From Rhynchopus euleeides (taxonomy: Eukaryota; Euglenozoa; Diplonemea; Diplonemida; Diplonemidae): DNA of 64,000 bases. Below, in pieces: positions 8,316-19,767 of the stretch. The first letter of the stretch is position 1. Each line of letters begins with the position of its first letter. Below the pieces are notes generated by a model. The model saw only the letters and a program-made list of their open reading frames with translations. It searched no databases and was not told the DNA's origin. The stretch lies in contig OY723287.1 of the NCBI GenBank assembly GCA_963210315.1, forward strand, positions 186,001-250,000, read 5' to 3'. Made by a program: the position numbers and the translations under genes.

Positions 8316-10784
8316 GTAGGGGGTGTAGCGCTTAGCCCCCCTCCACAGTAGGGGTGCCTTGCCGTTCTTGCCCGCGCCCTTTCCCGCCACTCGGGGTGTG
8401 TCGGTGACGTCCTGATCAGCTGCCGCGTCCCCTTGTCCGGCCTCGGCCCCTTTGTTCCCGGGCGCGGGTTGCTGAGGGGGGGGTAGCTGCTCGGACGCCG
8501 GGGGCTGCCCTTCGCCTCCGCATCCAGGGTCAGGCTGCTGCTGCTGCGGTGCGGGCACGGGTGTATCCCCGGGCGCAGGGGCGGCTGCGGGCGCTGCGGA
8601 GGTGGCGGTGGTGGTGTTGTTGTTGCTATCAGACGCGGGGGGTTCGAGGTCAGCGTTGGCTGTGGGGGCAGGTTGGTCAGCCCCTGCCGGTGGTGGCGCG
8701 ATTGCCGTTTTGGTCTGGGCCGGCTCCGCTGTTGCCGCCACTGGGGGGGGTGGCGCCGTTGTTGCTGTTGTTGTTGCTGCCGTTGCCGTAGCATGGCGCA
8801 GCGCCTCCCTCACCTGCACATCCTCGCGGATGACCTCTTGCAGGGTCGCCGAGGCCCTCTCCCGTTCCCTGGAGTTGTCCCTGCCCTCGCGGTTGCGGGC
8901 CCGCCGCGGGGAGCGGCACCGGCTCCTGCGCTGCTCACCTGGCCTCCCCCGGGCGGGCTGGGCATGGTAGTGGTGGTGGAGCTCGGCGAGGTGCGCCCTC
9001 GTCTCCTCCGCGACTGCCCGCTGTGATTCAGCGAGCTCGGCGCGCATCCCCTCCAGCTGCCGCCGCCCGTCTGCCACCATTGCCTGCTGGGCGTCATTGC
9101 CCACGCGCTGCCTGCCCAGCTCCTCCCGGAGCTCGCCCAGCTGCTGCTCGCTCGCAGCCCGCAGGCCGTCCGCAGTCGCCTGCGCTGTCGCCTGCACGTC
9201 GGCGAGGGCGGCTGTCAGGCGCGCGTCCGCCTGGGCTTGGCTGAGGCGCCCCTCCTCGGCGACGGCGGCCAACCGCGACAGCAGCTCCACCCCTTGCTGT
9301 TGCTGCTCACCTAGCGCGGCCGTGATGCGGGCGACCTCCGCCTGTCCCGCGCTGCTCACCCGCTTCTGTTCGTCCTTGAAGGACTTGAACTCCTTGCGGA
9401 GGCCGCTCATGCCCGTCTGCAGGGACTTCGCCTGGAGCTGGGGCAGTGCCTGCTGCGCCTCCCCCACGCTCCCCTGCAGCCCCAGCATCGCTTCCCGGGC
9501 CCCCTGCACCTCCGCGAGCAGGGCGTGGCGGTGCTCCTCGCTCTGGTCGTGGCGGGTGGTGTGCTGCTGCAGCTGCTCCCGCACTGCCCGAAGGCTCGCC
9601 TCCAGCGTCGCCGCCCTCCCGCCGAGGGCCTCACCCCTGCGGCGCTCTTCCCCGAGGCCGCTCTCCGCGTCCTTGCGCAGGCCAACAAGCAGGCCGCGCA
9701 GCTCCCCGTGCACTCGGGCGTGCTCCACGCCCTGCCCCTCCAGCTGCGCCTTCAGCTCGCGCACAGCCTTCGGTGTGCCAGGCTGGGGGGGAGTCGCGGC
9801 GGGACGCTCCTGGAGGTCGTCCAGCTGGCGCTGCTGGGCTGCCAGGCGCTGCAGGAGCTCATCCTGCCGGGCCTGCTGCTCCCCGAGCTGCTGCTGGAGT
9901 CGCCGTACCTCGGCGCGCTCCCCCTGCGCGGCTGCCTTCTGCTCCCCAAGCTCCTGTTGAAGTCGCCGCACTTCGGCGCGCTCCCCTTGCGTGGCCGCCT
10001 GCTGGTGGCCTTGTTGTGTAGCGAGTTGTTGCTCAAGGCGCTGTCGCTGCTGGTCCTGCTGCCTCTGCTGCTCCTTGAGCAGATCGTGCAGGCGCTGCAC
10101 CTCCTGCTGCAGCGCGGGTACGCCGTCCTGCGTGGCGCCGGCGCCAGGGTCGGCTGCGGTGGCGGCGGCGGTGGTTGCGGCGGGGTCGTGGCCGAGGGCC
10201 ACGAGGCGGCGGCCCAGACGCTCCAGGTCCTTCTGGAGCCGCTCCACACGCTGGCGGGCCTGCTGCGCGTGCTGCTGCGCGGCCGCCGCGGCGCCACCCC
10301 CGCGTCCGGTCTTCCCCAGGTGCGTCCTGGACTTGGCGGCCCGGCCCGCCTTCGCCGCCGCCTCGCGCTCTTCCCGCACTCTGGCCTGGAGGCCATCGTA
10401 CCGCCTCTTGAGGCGGTCCAGCTCCTCTCCCTTCTTCCGCTCCTCCGCCTGCCGCCGCTTCTCCTCCTCCAGCAACGCCGTGTCCGTGAGAGCCACGGCC
10501 TTGCCGTTCACCTGCACCGACCATGTGGGGGGGGTGCCAGAGGGGGGGGGGCTGTCCGCGATGATGACGGCTACGCCGTCCTTCGGCTCCTCGACATGCG
10601 CCTCCCACTGGAGGTGGCGGAGGATGGCGCGGACATGCGCCGCGCGGTACAGGGGGGGGAGGGGCCCGAGGGTGTATTCCCGGGGTTCGTTGAAAACGAG
10701 GGGGGGCAGGGGGGCGGCCTGTTGGCCACCGGCCTGGGGGCCGGTGTTACCGGAGGAGACCCCGTGGAGGTCGGCCTGTGACAT
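8313..10784 (-). CDS. retrotransposon ORF1: coiled-coil, gag-like protein
   Basis: 823 residues starting MSQADLHG. The ATG at 10784 was chosen because it is the first one inside the element, 26 nt from its 5' end; the longer open frame upstream is the ankyrin gene read out of frame. After a short N-terminal region (about 1-100), residues 110-700 are a long Gln/Glu/Ala/Arg-rich coiled coil with near-repeats such as RAEVRRLQQELGEQ. A basic Arg/Ser patch (RRSRCRSPRRAR) and a Pro/Ala-rich C-terminus follow. Non-LTR ORF1 proteins usually bind RNA and oligomerise; here the coiled coil and basic patch suggest this, but no zinc knuckle is visible. It ends at a TAG in frame with ORF2. Confidence 0.85.
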   Translation of the reverse strand: MSQADLHGVSSGNTGPQAGGQQAAPLPPLVFNEPREYTLGPLPPLYRAAHVRAILRHLQWEAHVEEPKDGVAVIIADSPPPSGTPPTWSVQVNGKAVALTDTALLEEEKRRQAEERKKGEELDRLKRRYDGLQARVREEREAAAKAGRAAKSRTHLGKTGRGGGAAAAAQQHAQQARQRVERLQKDLERLGRRLVALGHDPAATTAAATAADPGAGATQDGVPALQQEVQRLHDLLKEQQRQQDQQRQRLEQQLATQQGHQQAATQGERAEVRRLQQELGEQKAAAQGERAEVRRLQQQLGEQQARQDELLQRLAAQQRQLDDLQERPAATPPQPGTPKAVRELKAQLEGQGVEHARVHGELRGLLVGLRKDAESGLGEERRRGEALGGRAATLEASLRAVREQLQQHTTRHDQSEEHRHALLAEVQGAREAMLGLQGSVGEAQQALPQLQAKSLQTGMSGLRKEFKSFKDEQKRVSSAGQAEVARITAALGEQQQQGVELLSRLAAVAEEGRLSQAQADARLTAALADVQATAQATADGLRAASEQQLGELREELGRQRVGNDAQQAMVADGRRQLEGMRAELAESQRAVAEETRAHLAELHHHYHAQPARGRPGEQRRSRCRSPRRARNREGRDNSRERERASATLQEVIREDVQVREALRHATATAATTTATTAPPPPVAATAEPAQTKTAIAPPPAGADQPAPTANADLEPPASDSNNNTTTATSAAPAAAPAPGDTPVPAPQQQQPDPGCGGEGQPPASEQLPPPQQPAPGNKGAEAGQGDAAADQDVTDTPRVAGKGAGKNGKAPLLWRGAKRYTPY

Positions 10785-10810
10785 CCTGCCCGTGTATCCC
10801 TCTCTCCTCC

Positions 10811-10825
10811 TGTGTGTGTGGGTGT
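10811..10825. repeat. target-site duplication, 5' side of retrotransposon
   Basis: Same 15 bp as 2175-2189. It lies directly upstream, on the minus strand, of the retrotransposon's first base at 10810. Confidence 0.8.
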
Positions 10826-12812
10826 GGGTGTGCCTGCTTCCGACTCCCCACCCAGGGCGTCGCGCACCATGGTCAGCACTGCCTTCGCGCCGCGCCCCTT
10901 CTGCTGCGCTGCGATGTGGGAGCACACATTCCCGTGGCAGTCGGGCTTCCCCACGTCTGCACCGCGATCCAGCAGGAGGCGGCACACATCGTCGCACGAC
11001 CTCCGCACCGCGACCAGCAGTGGGGGCACTCCGCCGGCGTTGATGTCGACCCCGCCGTGGTCCAGAAGCCGCATCAGCACCCTCGGGCTCTTCGACACAG
11101 CGGCGTGTGCGAGGCACGTCCACCCGTCAGCGTCCTCGGCAGCCATGTCCACACCCTGGCACTCCAGCAGCATGTCGCACCACGCCAGCATGTTCAACCG
11201 CACCACGCGCATCAACAGTGTCCGCCCACTGGCGTCGCGTCTGTTGATATCGAGGCGTGTGTCCGCCAGAAACACGCTGAAAGCGCCTGCAGCCCTCTTG
11301 GTGATCAGCGCTGCGGCCAGCGGGACCCCTTCCGGTGACAGGGCGTTGGGGCACGCGCCGCACGCAAGAAGCGCCTTGCATGCGGGGACTCTGTCGGTCA
11401 AGGCAGCAATGTCCAGCGCCGTGAGGCCGTTGCAGTTTCGGATGGCGATGTCGGCGCCGTGGTGGGACACGAGCAGCGTGGCCAGCTCCGCACGCCTCTC
11501 CTCCGCACGCTCGGCGGTGAGCGACTCGCAGCTGGCGTCCGACACAGCGTGCATCAGGCAGGTCCACCCGTCGCTGTCCAGCACGGCCACACCCCCTTTG
11601 CCCTTGTGGGCTGCGATGTGCGTCAGCAGCTCCTCAGTGGCGGGCGCCTTGGCTGACGCTGCGTGCATCAGGCACGTCCTCCCCTCGTCATCCTGTGCAG
11701 CCACGTCGATGTCGGCACGCTGCAGAAGGTCGGCGACGCTGTCGGGTTCGGCTGCGCAGCGCATCAGCAGGGTGCGCCCCGTGGCATCCTGGACGTTCAC
11801 AGCCACATGTGGCATGGCCACCACCAACTGCAGGGTGCTTGCCTCCGCGCAGCGGTGCAGGTAGTGCAGAAACCACTCGCCGTCGGTGTCGCGCACGTCG
11901 ACAGAAGCCCCTGCTTCGACGAGGATTGGCACCACCCGCAGTGCCGCATCGCAGGCACCTGCATACCACAGTGCGGTGCAGCCTTCCTTGTCGGTGGCCC
12001 TCACATCAGCACCGTTGGCAATCAGGAGCTGCACGCTGTCAGGAGCACGCGAGCATGCATGCATCAGGCACGTCTTGCCGTTGCCATCCGCTGCGTTGAC
12101 ATCCGCACCATTGGCAATGGCCACCTGCAGGAACGCGGCCTCCTCCATGTGCAGCATCAGGAGGTTCCAGTTGTCGGGTGTGCATGCGTTGATGTCGGCA
12201 CCCAGGTCCACGAGAGTCTGCAGCATCTCGGTGTTGCTGACTTGCAGCAGTGCCACACCGGACTCGAAGGGGAAGTCATCTGCGTCGCTCTCCCAGACGA
12301 ACGGCGCCCCGCTCTGCACCAGCAGGCGGCACATGCCTGCCCCGTCGTCCCTCTCCGCTGCTTGGCACAAGCACTTGCCCAGTGTTCGCTGAATGACGGT
12401 ATCAGACCCACGCCATTCACGGGCGTTCAGCACAGCCTCCAGTGTGGCAAGGCTTCCCGACCTCATCGCCAGCTCCACACATTCCGGCAGGTACGTGTGA
12501 TGCTCCTCGGACAGCGGCACCAGGGTGGGGAACACCCAGTCACACCCAGCTGCTGCAGCCGCACAAAAGAAGCCCTGCGAGAACTTGGTGATCCCGCACT
12601 CCACCATATGCGTCACAACCCCAGGCGGGCAGCGGAAGAAGAGCTGGGTGCGGCGGCATGTTACGCTGGCCATGACGTGGTATCTGGAGCCGGAGCCGGA
12701 GTGCCTGACCCAGTCCTTCACGCCCTCCAGCAGTCTGGCATCCGACAGCAGCAGGGCACACATCCTGCACACCTCTTCGCCCGGCACCTCTGGGCCCGAC
12801 CTCTCCATCGCG

Positions 12813-12851
12813 CTGAAAAACGATTTGGTTAGACCCCGATGATAGCCACGC
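12813..12851 (-). other. probable 39-nt GC-AG intron in ankyrin gene A
   Basis: On the minus strand the segment starts GCGTGG after ACAGG and ends with a branch-like CTAAC followed by TTTTTCAG, just before the conserved exon CGCGATGG. Copy B has GTGTGG at the same donor and TTCTTCAG at the same acceptor, with 227 nt between. The 39-nt version is a multiple of three without a stop, so retention would also keep the frame open. The intron call is inferred from comparing the copies. Confidence 0.65.
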
Positions 12852-13428
12852 CCTGTCGCGAGGATGAGTCTTGCCACCTCCAAGTCACCTCTCTTCGCAG
12901 CTGCCGACAGCGCCTCGATCAGGTTGGAGCGCGTGATACCCTTTTCCCACAGGGCGGTGAATGCAGCGTCCTCGGCGGTTGGCAGCACCTCAATCGTGCT
13001 GCCCGAGGACAGCGCGGCGACGCCAGCATCATCCTCCAGCGGCAAGCCCTCCGGCTGCAGCCGCATACAGAACCGCTGGGGCGCCTCGCCCCCAAGCGTG
13101 GCCAGCGCAGCACCCACCACCTCCTGCAGCACAGCCAGCTTGGGGTCCCCGCTGAGCTCGCATGCAACCTGATCCTTCCCCAGGACAACACAGAGATCCA
13201 TCGCTTGGCTGGGTGTGGCGAGTGTATAGGGTGCGTCTAGGGCGGCGATGGTGGTGGTGGTGGCAACCAGGCTGCGTCACGTATCCACCCTCCTCAAGGC
13301 TAAGGCTGTTAGGCGACCCACTGCGGGTGGGGGTGGGGGCGGGGGCCGCTGGTTGCTTGCCGGTACCGTGAGTTGGTCTGCTCCCCATTTTTCTAAGGGG
13401 AAGTGTGTGGCTGGAGGGGTTGAACAGA

Positions 13429-13767
13429 GGGGGTCTTCGCTGGCCGTTATGGTTCGTTAAAGTCCGGCATTCGTCAAGTAATTAGAAAAATGAGGGTTTC
13501 CGGCCAAAATGGCGAGGCTTGTGACGACGACGACGGGCTTCCGTCACGAAATTCCGTTAGCGAAGCCCCCCCCCAAAAAAAATTGAATTTCGGGTTTTTC
13601 GCTGTTCGTCACCTGTCGTCAAGCTTCGTCAAACTTCGTCAATTTTCAGCCAAAAAAACGGAAAATGCACCAGGAGCGCAATAGGTCAGGAGGGAAAAAT
13701 TTTCATACCAGGGACCCACAGGGACGACTTCTGTGCCACAGGTGGGGCCGGGGAGCCACGAGTGAGG
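13429..13767. repeat. left end of element I
   Basis: Similar to 24788-25078 in element II. Order: outer terminus GGGGGTCTTCGCTGG, a 110-bp segment, an inner inverted terminus TAGCGAAG-C9 (13558-13574), an A-rich run, CGCTGTTCGTCACCTGTCGTC, then TTTTCAGCC and GGAAAATGCACCA. The last motifs also occur inside the 108-bp relatives (for example 43625-43732), so the array seems to have been added at the ATGCACCA motif. Confidence 0.75.
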
Positions 13768-16700
13768 TACTTTCCCGCCCCAGGCGAGATTGCCCCGGTA
13801 CTTTCCCGCACCGGGCGAGATTGCCCCGATACTTTCCCGCCCCGGGCGAGATTGCCCCGGTACTTTCCCGCCCCAGGCGAGATTGCCCCGATACTTTCCC
13901 ACCCCGGGCGAGATTGCCCCGATACTTTCCCGCCCCAGGCGAGATTGCCCCGTTACTTTCCCGCCCCGGGCGAGATTGCCCCGGTACTTTCCCGCCCCAG
14001 GCGAGATTGCCCCGGTACTTTCCCGCACCGGGCGAGATTGCCCCGATACTTTCCCGCCCCAGGCGAGATTGCCCCGGTACTTTCCCGCCCCAGGCGAGAT
14101 TGCCCCGATACTTTCCCGCCCCGGGCGAGATTGCCCCGATACTTTCCCGCCCTAGGCGAGATTGCCCCGATACTTTCCCGCCCCGGGCGAGATTGCCCCG
14201 ATACTTTCCCGCCCCAGGCGAGATTGCCCCGATACTTTCCCGCCCCGGGCGAGATTGCCCCGGTACTTTCCCGCCCCAGGCGAGATTGCCCCGATACTTT
14301 CCCGCCCCAGACGAGATTGCCCCGATACTTTCCCGCCCCAGGCGAGATTGCCCCGATACCTTCCCGCCCCAGGCGAGATTGCCCCGGTACTTTCCCGCCC
14401 CAGGCGAGATTGCCCCGATACTTTCCCGCCCCGGGCGAGATTGCCCCGGTACTTTCCCGCCCCAGGCGAGATTGCCCCGATACTTTCCCGCCCCAGGCGA
14501 GATTGCCCCGATACTTTCCCGCCCCGGGCGAGATTGCCCCGGTACTTTCCCGCCCCAGGCGAGATTGCCCCGATACTTTCCCGCCCCAGGCGAGATTGCC
14601 CCGTTACTTTCCCGCCCGAGGCGAGATTGCCCCGATACTTTCCCGCCCCAGGCGAGATTGCCCCGGTACTTTCCCGCCCCGGGCGAGATTGCCCCGATAC
14701 TTTCCCGCCCCAGGCGAGATTGCCCCGTTACTTTCCCGCCCCAGGCGAGATTGCCCCGATACTTTCCCGCCCCAGGCGAGATTGCCCCGTTACTTTCCCG
14801 CACCGGGCGAGATTGCCCCGTTACTTTCCCGCCCCGGGCGAGATTGCCCCGGTACTTTCCCGCACCGGGCGAGATTGCCCCGATACTTTCCCGCCCCAGG
14901 CGAGATTGCCCCGTTACTTTCCCGCACCGGGCGAGATTGCCCCGTTACTTTCCCGCCCCGGGCGAGATTGCCCCGGTACTTTCCCGCACCGGGCGAGATT
15001 GCCCCGATACTTTCCCGCCCCAGGCGAGATTGCCCCGATACTTTCCCGCCGCAGGCGAGATTGCCCCGTTACTTTCCCGCCCCAGGCGAGATTGTCCCGA
15101 TACTTTCCCGCCCCAGGCGAGATTGCCCCGTTACTTTCCCGCCCCGGGCGAGATTGCCCCGGTACTTTCCCGCACCGGGCGAGATTGCCCCGATACTTTC
15201 CCGCCCCAGGCGAGATTGCCCCGATACTTTCCCGCCCCAGGCGAGATTGCCCCGATACCTTCCCGCCCCAGGCGAGATTGCCCCGGTACTTTCCCGCCCC
15301 AGGCGAGATTGCCCCGTTACTTTCCCGCCCCGGGCGAGATTGCCCCGGTACTTTCCCGCCCCAGGCGAGATTGCCCCGGTACTTTCCCGCACCGGGCGAG
15401 ATTGCCCCGATACTTTCCCGCCCCAGGCGAGATTGCCCCGGTACTTTCCCGCCCCAGGCGAGATTGCCCCGATACTTTCCCGCCCCGGGCGAGATTGCCC
15501 CGATACTTTCCCGCCCCAGGCGAGATTGCCCCGATACTTTCCCGCCCCGGGCGAGATTGCCCCGATACTTTCCCGCCCCAGGCGAGATTGCCCCGATACT
15601 TTCCCGCCCCGGGCGAGATTGCCCCGGTACTTTCCCGCCCCAGGCGAGATTGCCCCGATACTTTCCCGCCCCAGACGAGATTGCCCCGATACTTTCCCGC
15701 CCCAGGCGAGATTGCCCCGATACCTTCCCGCCCCAGGCGAGATTGCCCCGGTACTTTCCCGCCCCAGGCGAGATTGCCCCGATACTTTCCCGCCCCGGGC
15801 GAGATTGCCCCGGTACTTTCCCGCCCCAGGCGAGATTGCCCCGATACTTTCCCGCCCCAGGCGAGATTGCCCCGATACTTTCCCGCCCCGGGCGAGATTG
15901 CCCCGGTACTTTCCCGCCCCAGGCGAGATTGCCCCGATACTTTCCCGCCCCAGGCGAGATTGCCCCGTTACTTTCCCGCCCGAGGCGAGATTGCCCCGAT
16001 ACTTTCCCGCCCCAGGCGAGATTGCCCCGGTACTTTCCCGCCCCGGGCGAGATTGCCCCGATACTTTCCCGCCCCAGGCGAGATTGCCCCGTTACTTTCC
16101 CGCCCCAGGCGAGATTGCCCCGATACTTTCCCGCCCCAGGCGAGATTGCCCCGTTACTTTCCCGCACCGGGCGAGATTGCCCCGTTACTTTCCCGCCCCG
16201 GGCGAGATTGCCCCGGTACTTTCCCGCACCGGGCGAGATTGCCCCGATACTTTCCCGCCCCAGGCGAGATTGCCCCGTTACTTTCCCGCACCGGGCGAGA
16301 TTGCCCCGTTACTTTCCCGCCCCGGGCGAGATTGCCCCGGTACTTTCCCGCACCGGGCGAGATTGCCCCGATACTTTCCCGCCCCAGGCGAGATTGCCCC
16401 GATACTTTCCCGCCGCAGGCGAGATTGCCCCGTTACTTTCCCGCCCCAGGCGAGATTGTCCCGATACTTTCCCGCCCCAGGCGAGATTGCCCCGTTACTT
16501 TCCCGCCCCGGGCGAGATTGCCCCGGTACTTTCCCGCACCGGGCGAGATTGCCCCGATACTTTCCCGCCCCAGGCGAGATTGCCCCGATACTTTCCCGCC
16601 CCGGGCGAGATTGCCCCGGTACTTTCCCGCCCCAGGCGAGATTGCCCCGATACTTTCCCGCCCCAGGCGAGATTGCCCCGTTACTTTCCCGCCCGAGGCG

Positions 16701-19387
16701 AGATTGCCCCGATACTTTCCCGCCCCAGACGAGATTGCCCCGATACTTTCCCGCCCCAGGCGAGATTGCCCCGATACCTTCCCGCCCCAGGCGAGATTGC
16801 CCCGGTACTTTCCCGCCCCAGGCGAGATTGCCCCGATACTTTCCCGCCCCGGGCGAGATTGCCCCGGTACTTTCCCGCCCCAGGCGAGATTGCCCCGATA
16901 CTTTCCCGCCCCAGGCGAGATTGCCCCGATACTTTCCCGCCCCGGGCGAGATTGCCCCGGTACTTTCCCGCCCCAGGCGAGATTGCCCCGATACTTTCCC
17001 GCCCCAGGCGAGATTGCCCCGTTACTTTCCCGCCCGAGGCGAGATTGCCCCGATACTTTCCCGCCCCAGGCGAGATTGCCCCGGTACTTTCCCGCCCCGG
17101 GCGAGATTGCCCCGATACTTTCCCGCCCCAGGCGAGATTGCCCCGTTACTTTCCCGCCCCAGGCGAGATTGCCCCGATACTTTCCCGCCCCAGGCGAGAT
17201 TGCCCCGTTACTTTCCCGCACCGGGCGAGATTGCCCCGTTACTTTCCCGCCCCGGGCGAGATTGCCCCGGTACTTTCCCGCACCGGGCGAGATTGCCCCG
17301 ATACTTTCCCGCCCCAGGCGAGATTGCCCCGTTACTTTCCCGCACCGGGCGAGATTGCCCCGTTACTTTCCCGCCCCGGGCGAGATTGCCCCGGTACTTT
17401 CCCGCACCGGGCGAGATTGCCCCGATACTTTCCCGCCCCAGGCGAGATTGCCCCGATACTTTCCCGCCGCAGGCGAGATTGCCCCGTTACTTTCCCGCCC
17501 CAGGCGAGATTGTCCCGATACTTTCCCGCCCCAGGCGAGATTGCCCCGTTACTTTCCCGCCCCGGGCGAGATTGCCCCGGTACTTTCCCGCACCGGGCGA
17601 GATTGCCCCGATACTTTCCCGCCCCAGGCGAGATTGCCCCGATACTTTCCCGCCCCGGGCGAGATTGCCCCGGTACTTTCCCGCCCCAGGCGAGATTGCC
17701 CCGATACTTTCCCGCCCCAGGCGAGATTGCCCCGTTACTTTCCCGCCCGAGGCGAGATTGCCCCGATACTTTCCCGCCCCAGGCGAGATTGCCCCGTTAC
17801 TTTCCCGCCCCAGGCGAGATTGCCCCGGTACTTTCCCGCCCCAGGCGAGATTGCCCCGATACTTTCCCGCCCCGGGCGAGATTGCCCCGATACTTTCCCG
17901 CCCCAGGCGAGATTGCCCCGTTACTTTCCCGCCCCAGGCGAGATTGCCCCGATACTTTCCCGCCCCAGGCGAGATTGCCCCGTTACTTTCCCGCCCCAGG
18001 CGAGATTGCCCCGGTACTTTCCCGCCCGAGGCGAGATTGCCCCGATACTTTCCCGCCCCAGGCGAGATTGCCCCGTTACTTTCCCGCCCGAGGCGAGATT
18101 GCCCCGATACTTTCCCGCCCCAGGCGAGATTGCCCCGATACTTTCCCGCCCCAGGCGAGATTGCCCCGGTACTTTCCCGCCCCGGGCGAGATTGCCCCGA
18201 TACTTTCCCGCCCCAGGCGAGATTGCCCCGTTACTTTCCCGCCCCAGGCGAGATTGCCCCGATACTTTCCCGCCCCAGGCGAGATTGCCCCGTTACTTTC
18301 CCGCACCGGGCGAGATTGCCCCGTTACTTTCCCGCCCCGGGCGAGATTGCCCCGGTACTTTCCCGCACCGGGCGAGATTGCCCCGATACTTTCCCGCCCC
18401 AGGCGAGATTGCCCCGTTACTTTCCCGCACCGGGCGAGATTGCCCCGTTACTTTCCCGCCCCGGGCGAGATTGCCCCGGTACTTTCCCGCACCGGGCGAG
18501 ATTGCCCCGATACTTTCCCGCCCCAGGCGAGATTGCCCCGATACTTTCCCGCCCCAGGCGAGATTGCCCCGTTACTTTCCCGCCCCAGGCGAGATTGTCC
18601 CGATACTTTCCCGCCCCAGGCGAGATTGCCCCGTTACTTTCCCGCCCCGGGCGAGATTGCCCCGGTACTTTCCCGCACCGGGCGAGATTGCCCCGATACT
18701 TTCCCGCCCCAGGCGAGATTGCCCCGATACTTTCCCGCCCCAGGCGAGATTGCCCCGGTACTTTCCCGCCCCAGGCGAGATTGCCCCGATACTTTCCCGC
18801 CCCAGGCGAGATTGCCCCGTTACTTTCCCGCCCCGGGCGAGATTGCCCCGGTACTTTCCCGCACCGGGCGAGATTGCCCCGATACTTTCCCGCCCCAGGC
18901 GAGATTGCCCCGTTACTTTCCCGCCCCAGGCGAGATTGTCCCGATACTTTCCCGCCCCAGGCGAGATTGCCCCGTTACTTTCCCGCCCCGGGCGAGATTG
19001 CCCCGGTACTTTCCCGCACCGGGCGAGATTGCCCCGATACTTTCCCGCCCCAGGCGAGATTGCCCCGATACTTTCCCGCCCCAGGCGAGATTGCCCCGTT
19101 ACTTTCCCGCCCCAGGCGAGATTGCCCCGATACTTTCCCGCCCCAGGCGAGATTGCCCCGTTACTTTCCCGCCCCGGGCGAGATTGCCCCGGTACTTTCC
19201 CGCACCGGGCGAGATTGCCCCGATACTTTCCCGCCCCAGGCGAGATTGCCCCGTTACTTTCCCGCCCCAGGCGAGATTGCCCCGATACTTTCCCGCCCCA
19301 GGCGAGATTGCCCCGGTACTTTCCCGCCCCGGGCGAGATTGCCCCGGTACTTTCCCGCCCCGGGCGAGATTGCCCCGATACTTTCCC
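13768..19387. repeat. satellite A: about 181 tandem copies of a 31-bp unit
   Basis: Unit: TACTTTCCCGCCCCAGGC plus GAGATTGCCCCGA (31 bp). Variation is confined to a few positions (CCCC/CACC, AGG/GGG, GATAC/GTTAC/GGTAC). The array is 5,620 bp long without interruption. Because 31 is not a multiple of 3 and the unit contains no stop in any forward frame, all three forward frames stay open for kilobases; I do not regard these as genes. Rare variants (CCAGACGAG at about 14309, 15673 and 16727) recur at spacings of 44 and 34 units, which shows duplication of long blocks. Confidence 0.95.
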
Positions 19388-19696
19388 TTACCAAGTAAGC
19401 TTGTTTAAGCAGCTCTGCTGCGTCTAGGGAGGTCTAGGGTGTAGGTAGTACTTGAGAATGATTACTAGTATGGGGCATATGCCCGTCTGACCTCTTACCT
19501 ACGGGTAAGGATGGAAGGGGAAGTGCACCAGCCGCCACTCAGCGCCCTTCATCAGGCCACTGAGTCGCTTCCCCGGCTGTGCTCTCTCTCCCCCGTACGT
19601 TTCGCGTTGCTGGCCAACTGGAGACTTCTGCAGGATGACACCCCGCCCCACCTCCTCTTGCCTCGAGCTGTGTGTCGCTGATGTGGCCCCTGGGAC
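19388..19696. other. unique spacer inside element I
   Basis: About 300 bp between the satellite array and its relics. No protein or RNA gene recognised. Three degenerate 31-bp satellite A units follow at 19697-19772 and abut the retrotransposon remnant directly. Confidence 0.5.
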
Positions 19697-19767
19697 AGGG
19701 CGAGATTGCCCCGATACTTTCCCGCCCCAGGCGAGATTGCCTCGATACTTTCCCGCCCCCGGCGAGA

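Larger units (their letters stand above)
2190..10810 (-). mobile_element. non-LTR retrotransposon, copy 1, near full length
   Basis: The limits come from comparing copy A of the ankyrin gene with the uninterrupted copy B near 35350. The 8,621-bp insert is flanked by a 15-bp direct repeat tgtgtgtgtgggtgt (2175-2189 and 10811-10825), the expected target duplication; both repeats are preceded by cc with a 2-bp slip. On the minus strand the element has a 26-nt 5' leader, ORF1, a single TAG, ORF2, and a 60-nt 3' tail ending in ACCACTATCACT with no poly(A). Endonuclease, reverse transcriptase and RNase H catalytic residues are all present, so it looks young. The short leader may be complete or slightly 5'-truncated. 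The target is a (TG)n-type simple repeat. Confidence 0.93.
1941..13201 (-). pseudogene. ankyrin-repeat protein gene, copy A, split by a retrotransposon
   Basis: The gene reads from 13201 to about 10811 and resumes at 2189-1941; the 8.6 kb between is a retrotransposon. The N-terminus (residues 1-75, MDLCVVLGKDQ...) looks like a ubiquitin-like beta-grasp fold. About 600 residues of ankyrin repeats follow, with units such as GKTCLMHACSRAPDSVQLLI. The separated 3' exon carries a basic SSKRKR motif and a zinc-finger-like Cys-x2-Cys...His-x4-His. Compared with copy B the reading frame is otherwise intact. After the insertion the frame runs from THTHT into unrelated residues, so the zinc-finger tail is lost unless the whole element is spliced out. 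A 39-nt intron is likely at 12813-12851. Molecular function unknown; probably a protein-binding scaffold. Confidence 0.85.

Noticed and set aside
9097..11043. Long plus-strand Arg/Ser/Cys-rich frames opposite ORF1 (and the counterpart at 22135-22998)
   Set aside because: Antisense shadows of the Gln/Glu/Ala-rich ORF1; composition follows from the complementary codons.
13429..13574. A separate ~146-bp TIR element at the left end of element I (and 24788-24946 in element II)
   Set aside because: The inner inverted terminus lacks the 3-bp duplication that the outer ends have, and the empty sites show that the whole 9-10.5 kb was inserted; it is better read as part of the conserved left end.
13665..19427. 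Open frames of 1,750-1,920 codons across satellite A
   Set aside because: Similar proteins arise in all three forward frames because the 31-bp unit lacks stops; no start context or domain.
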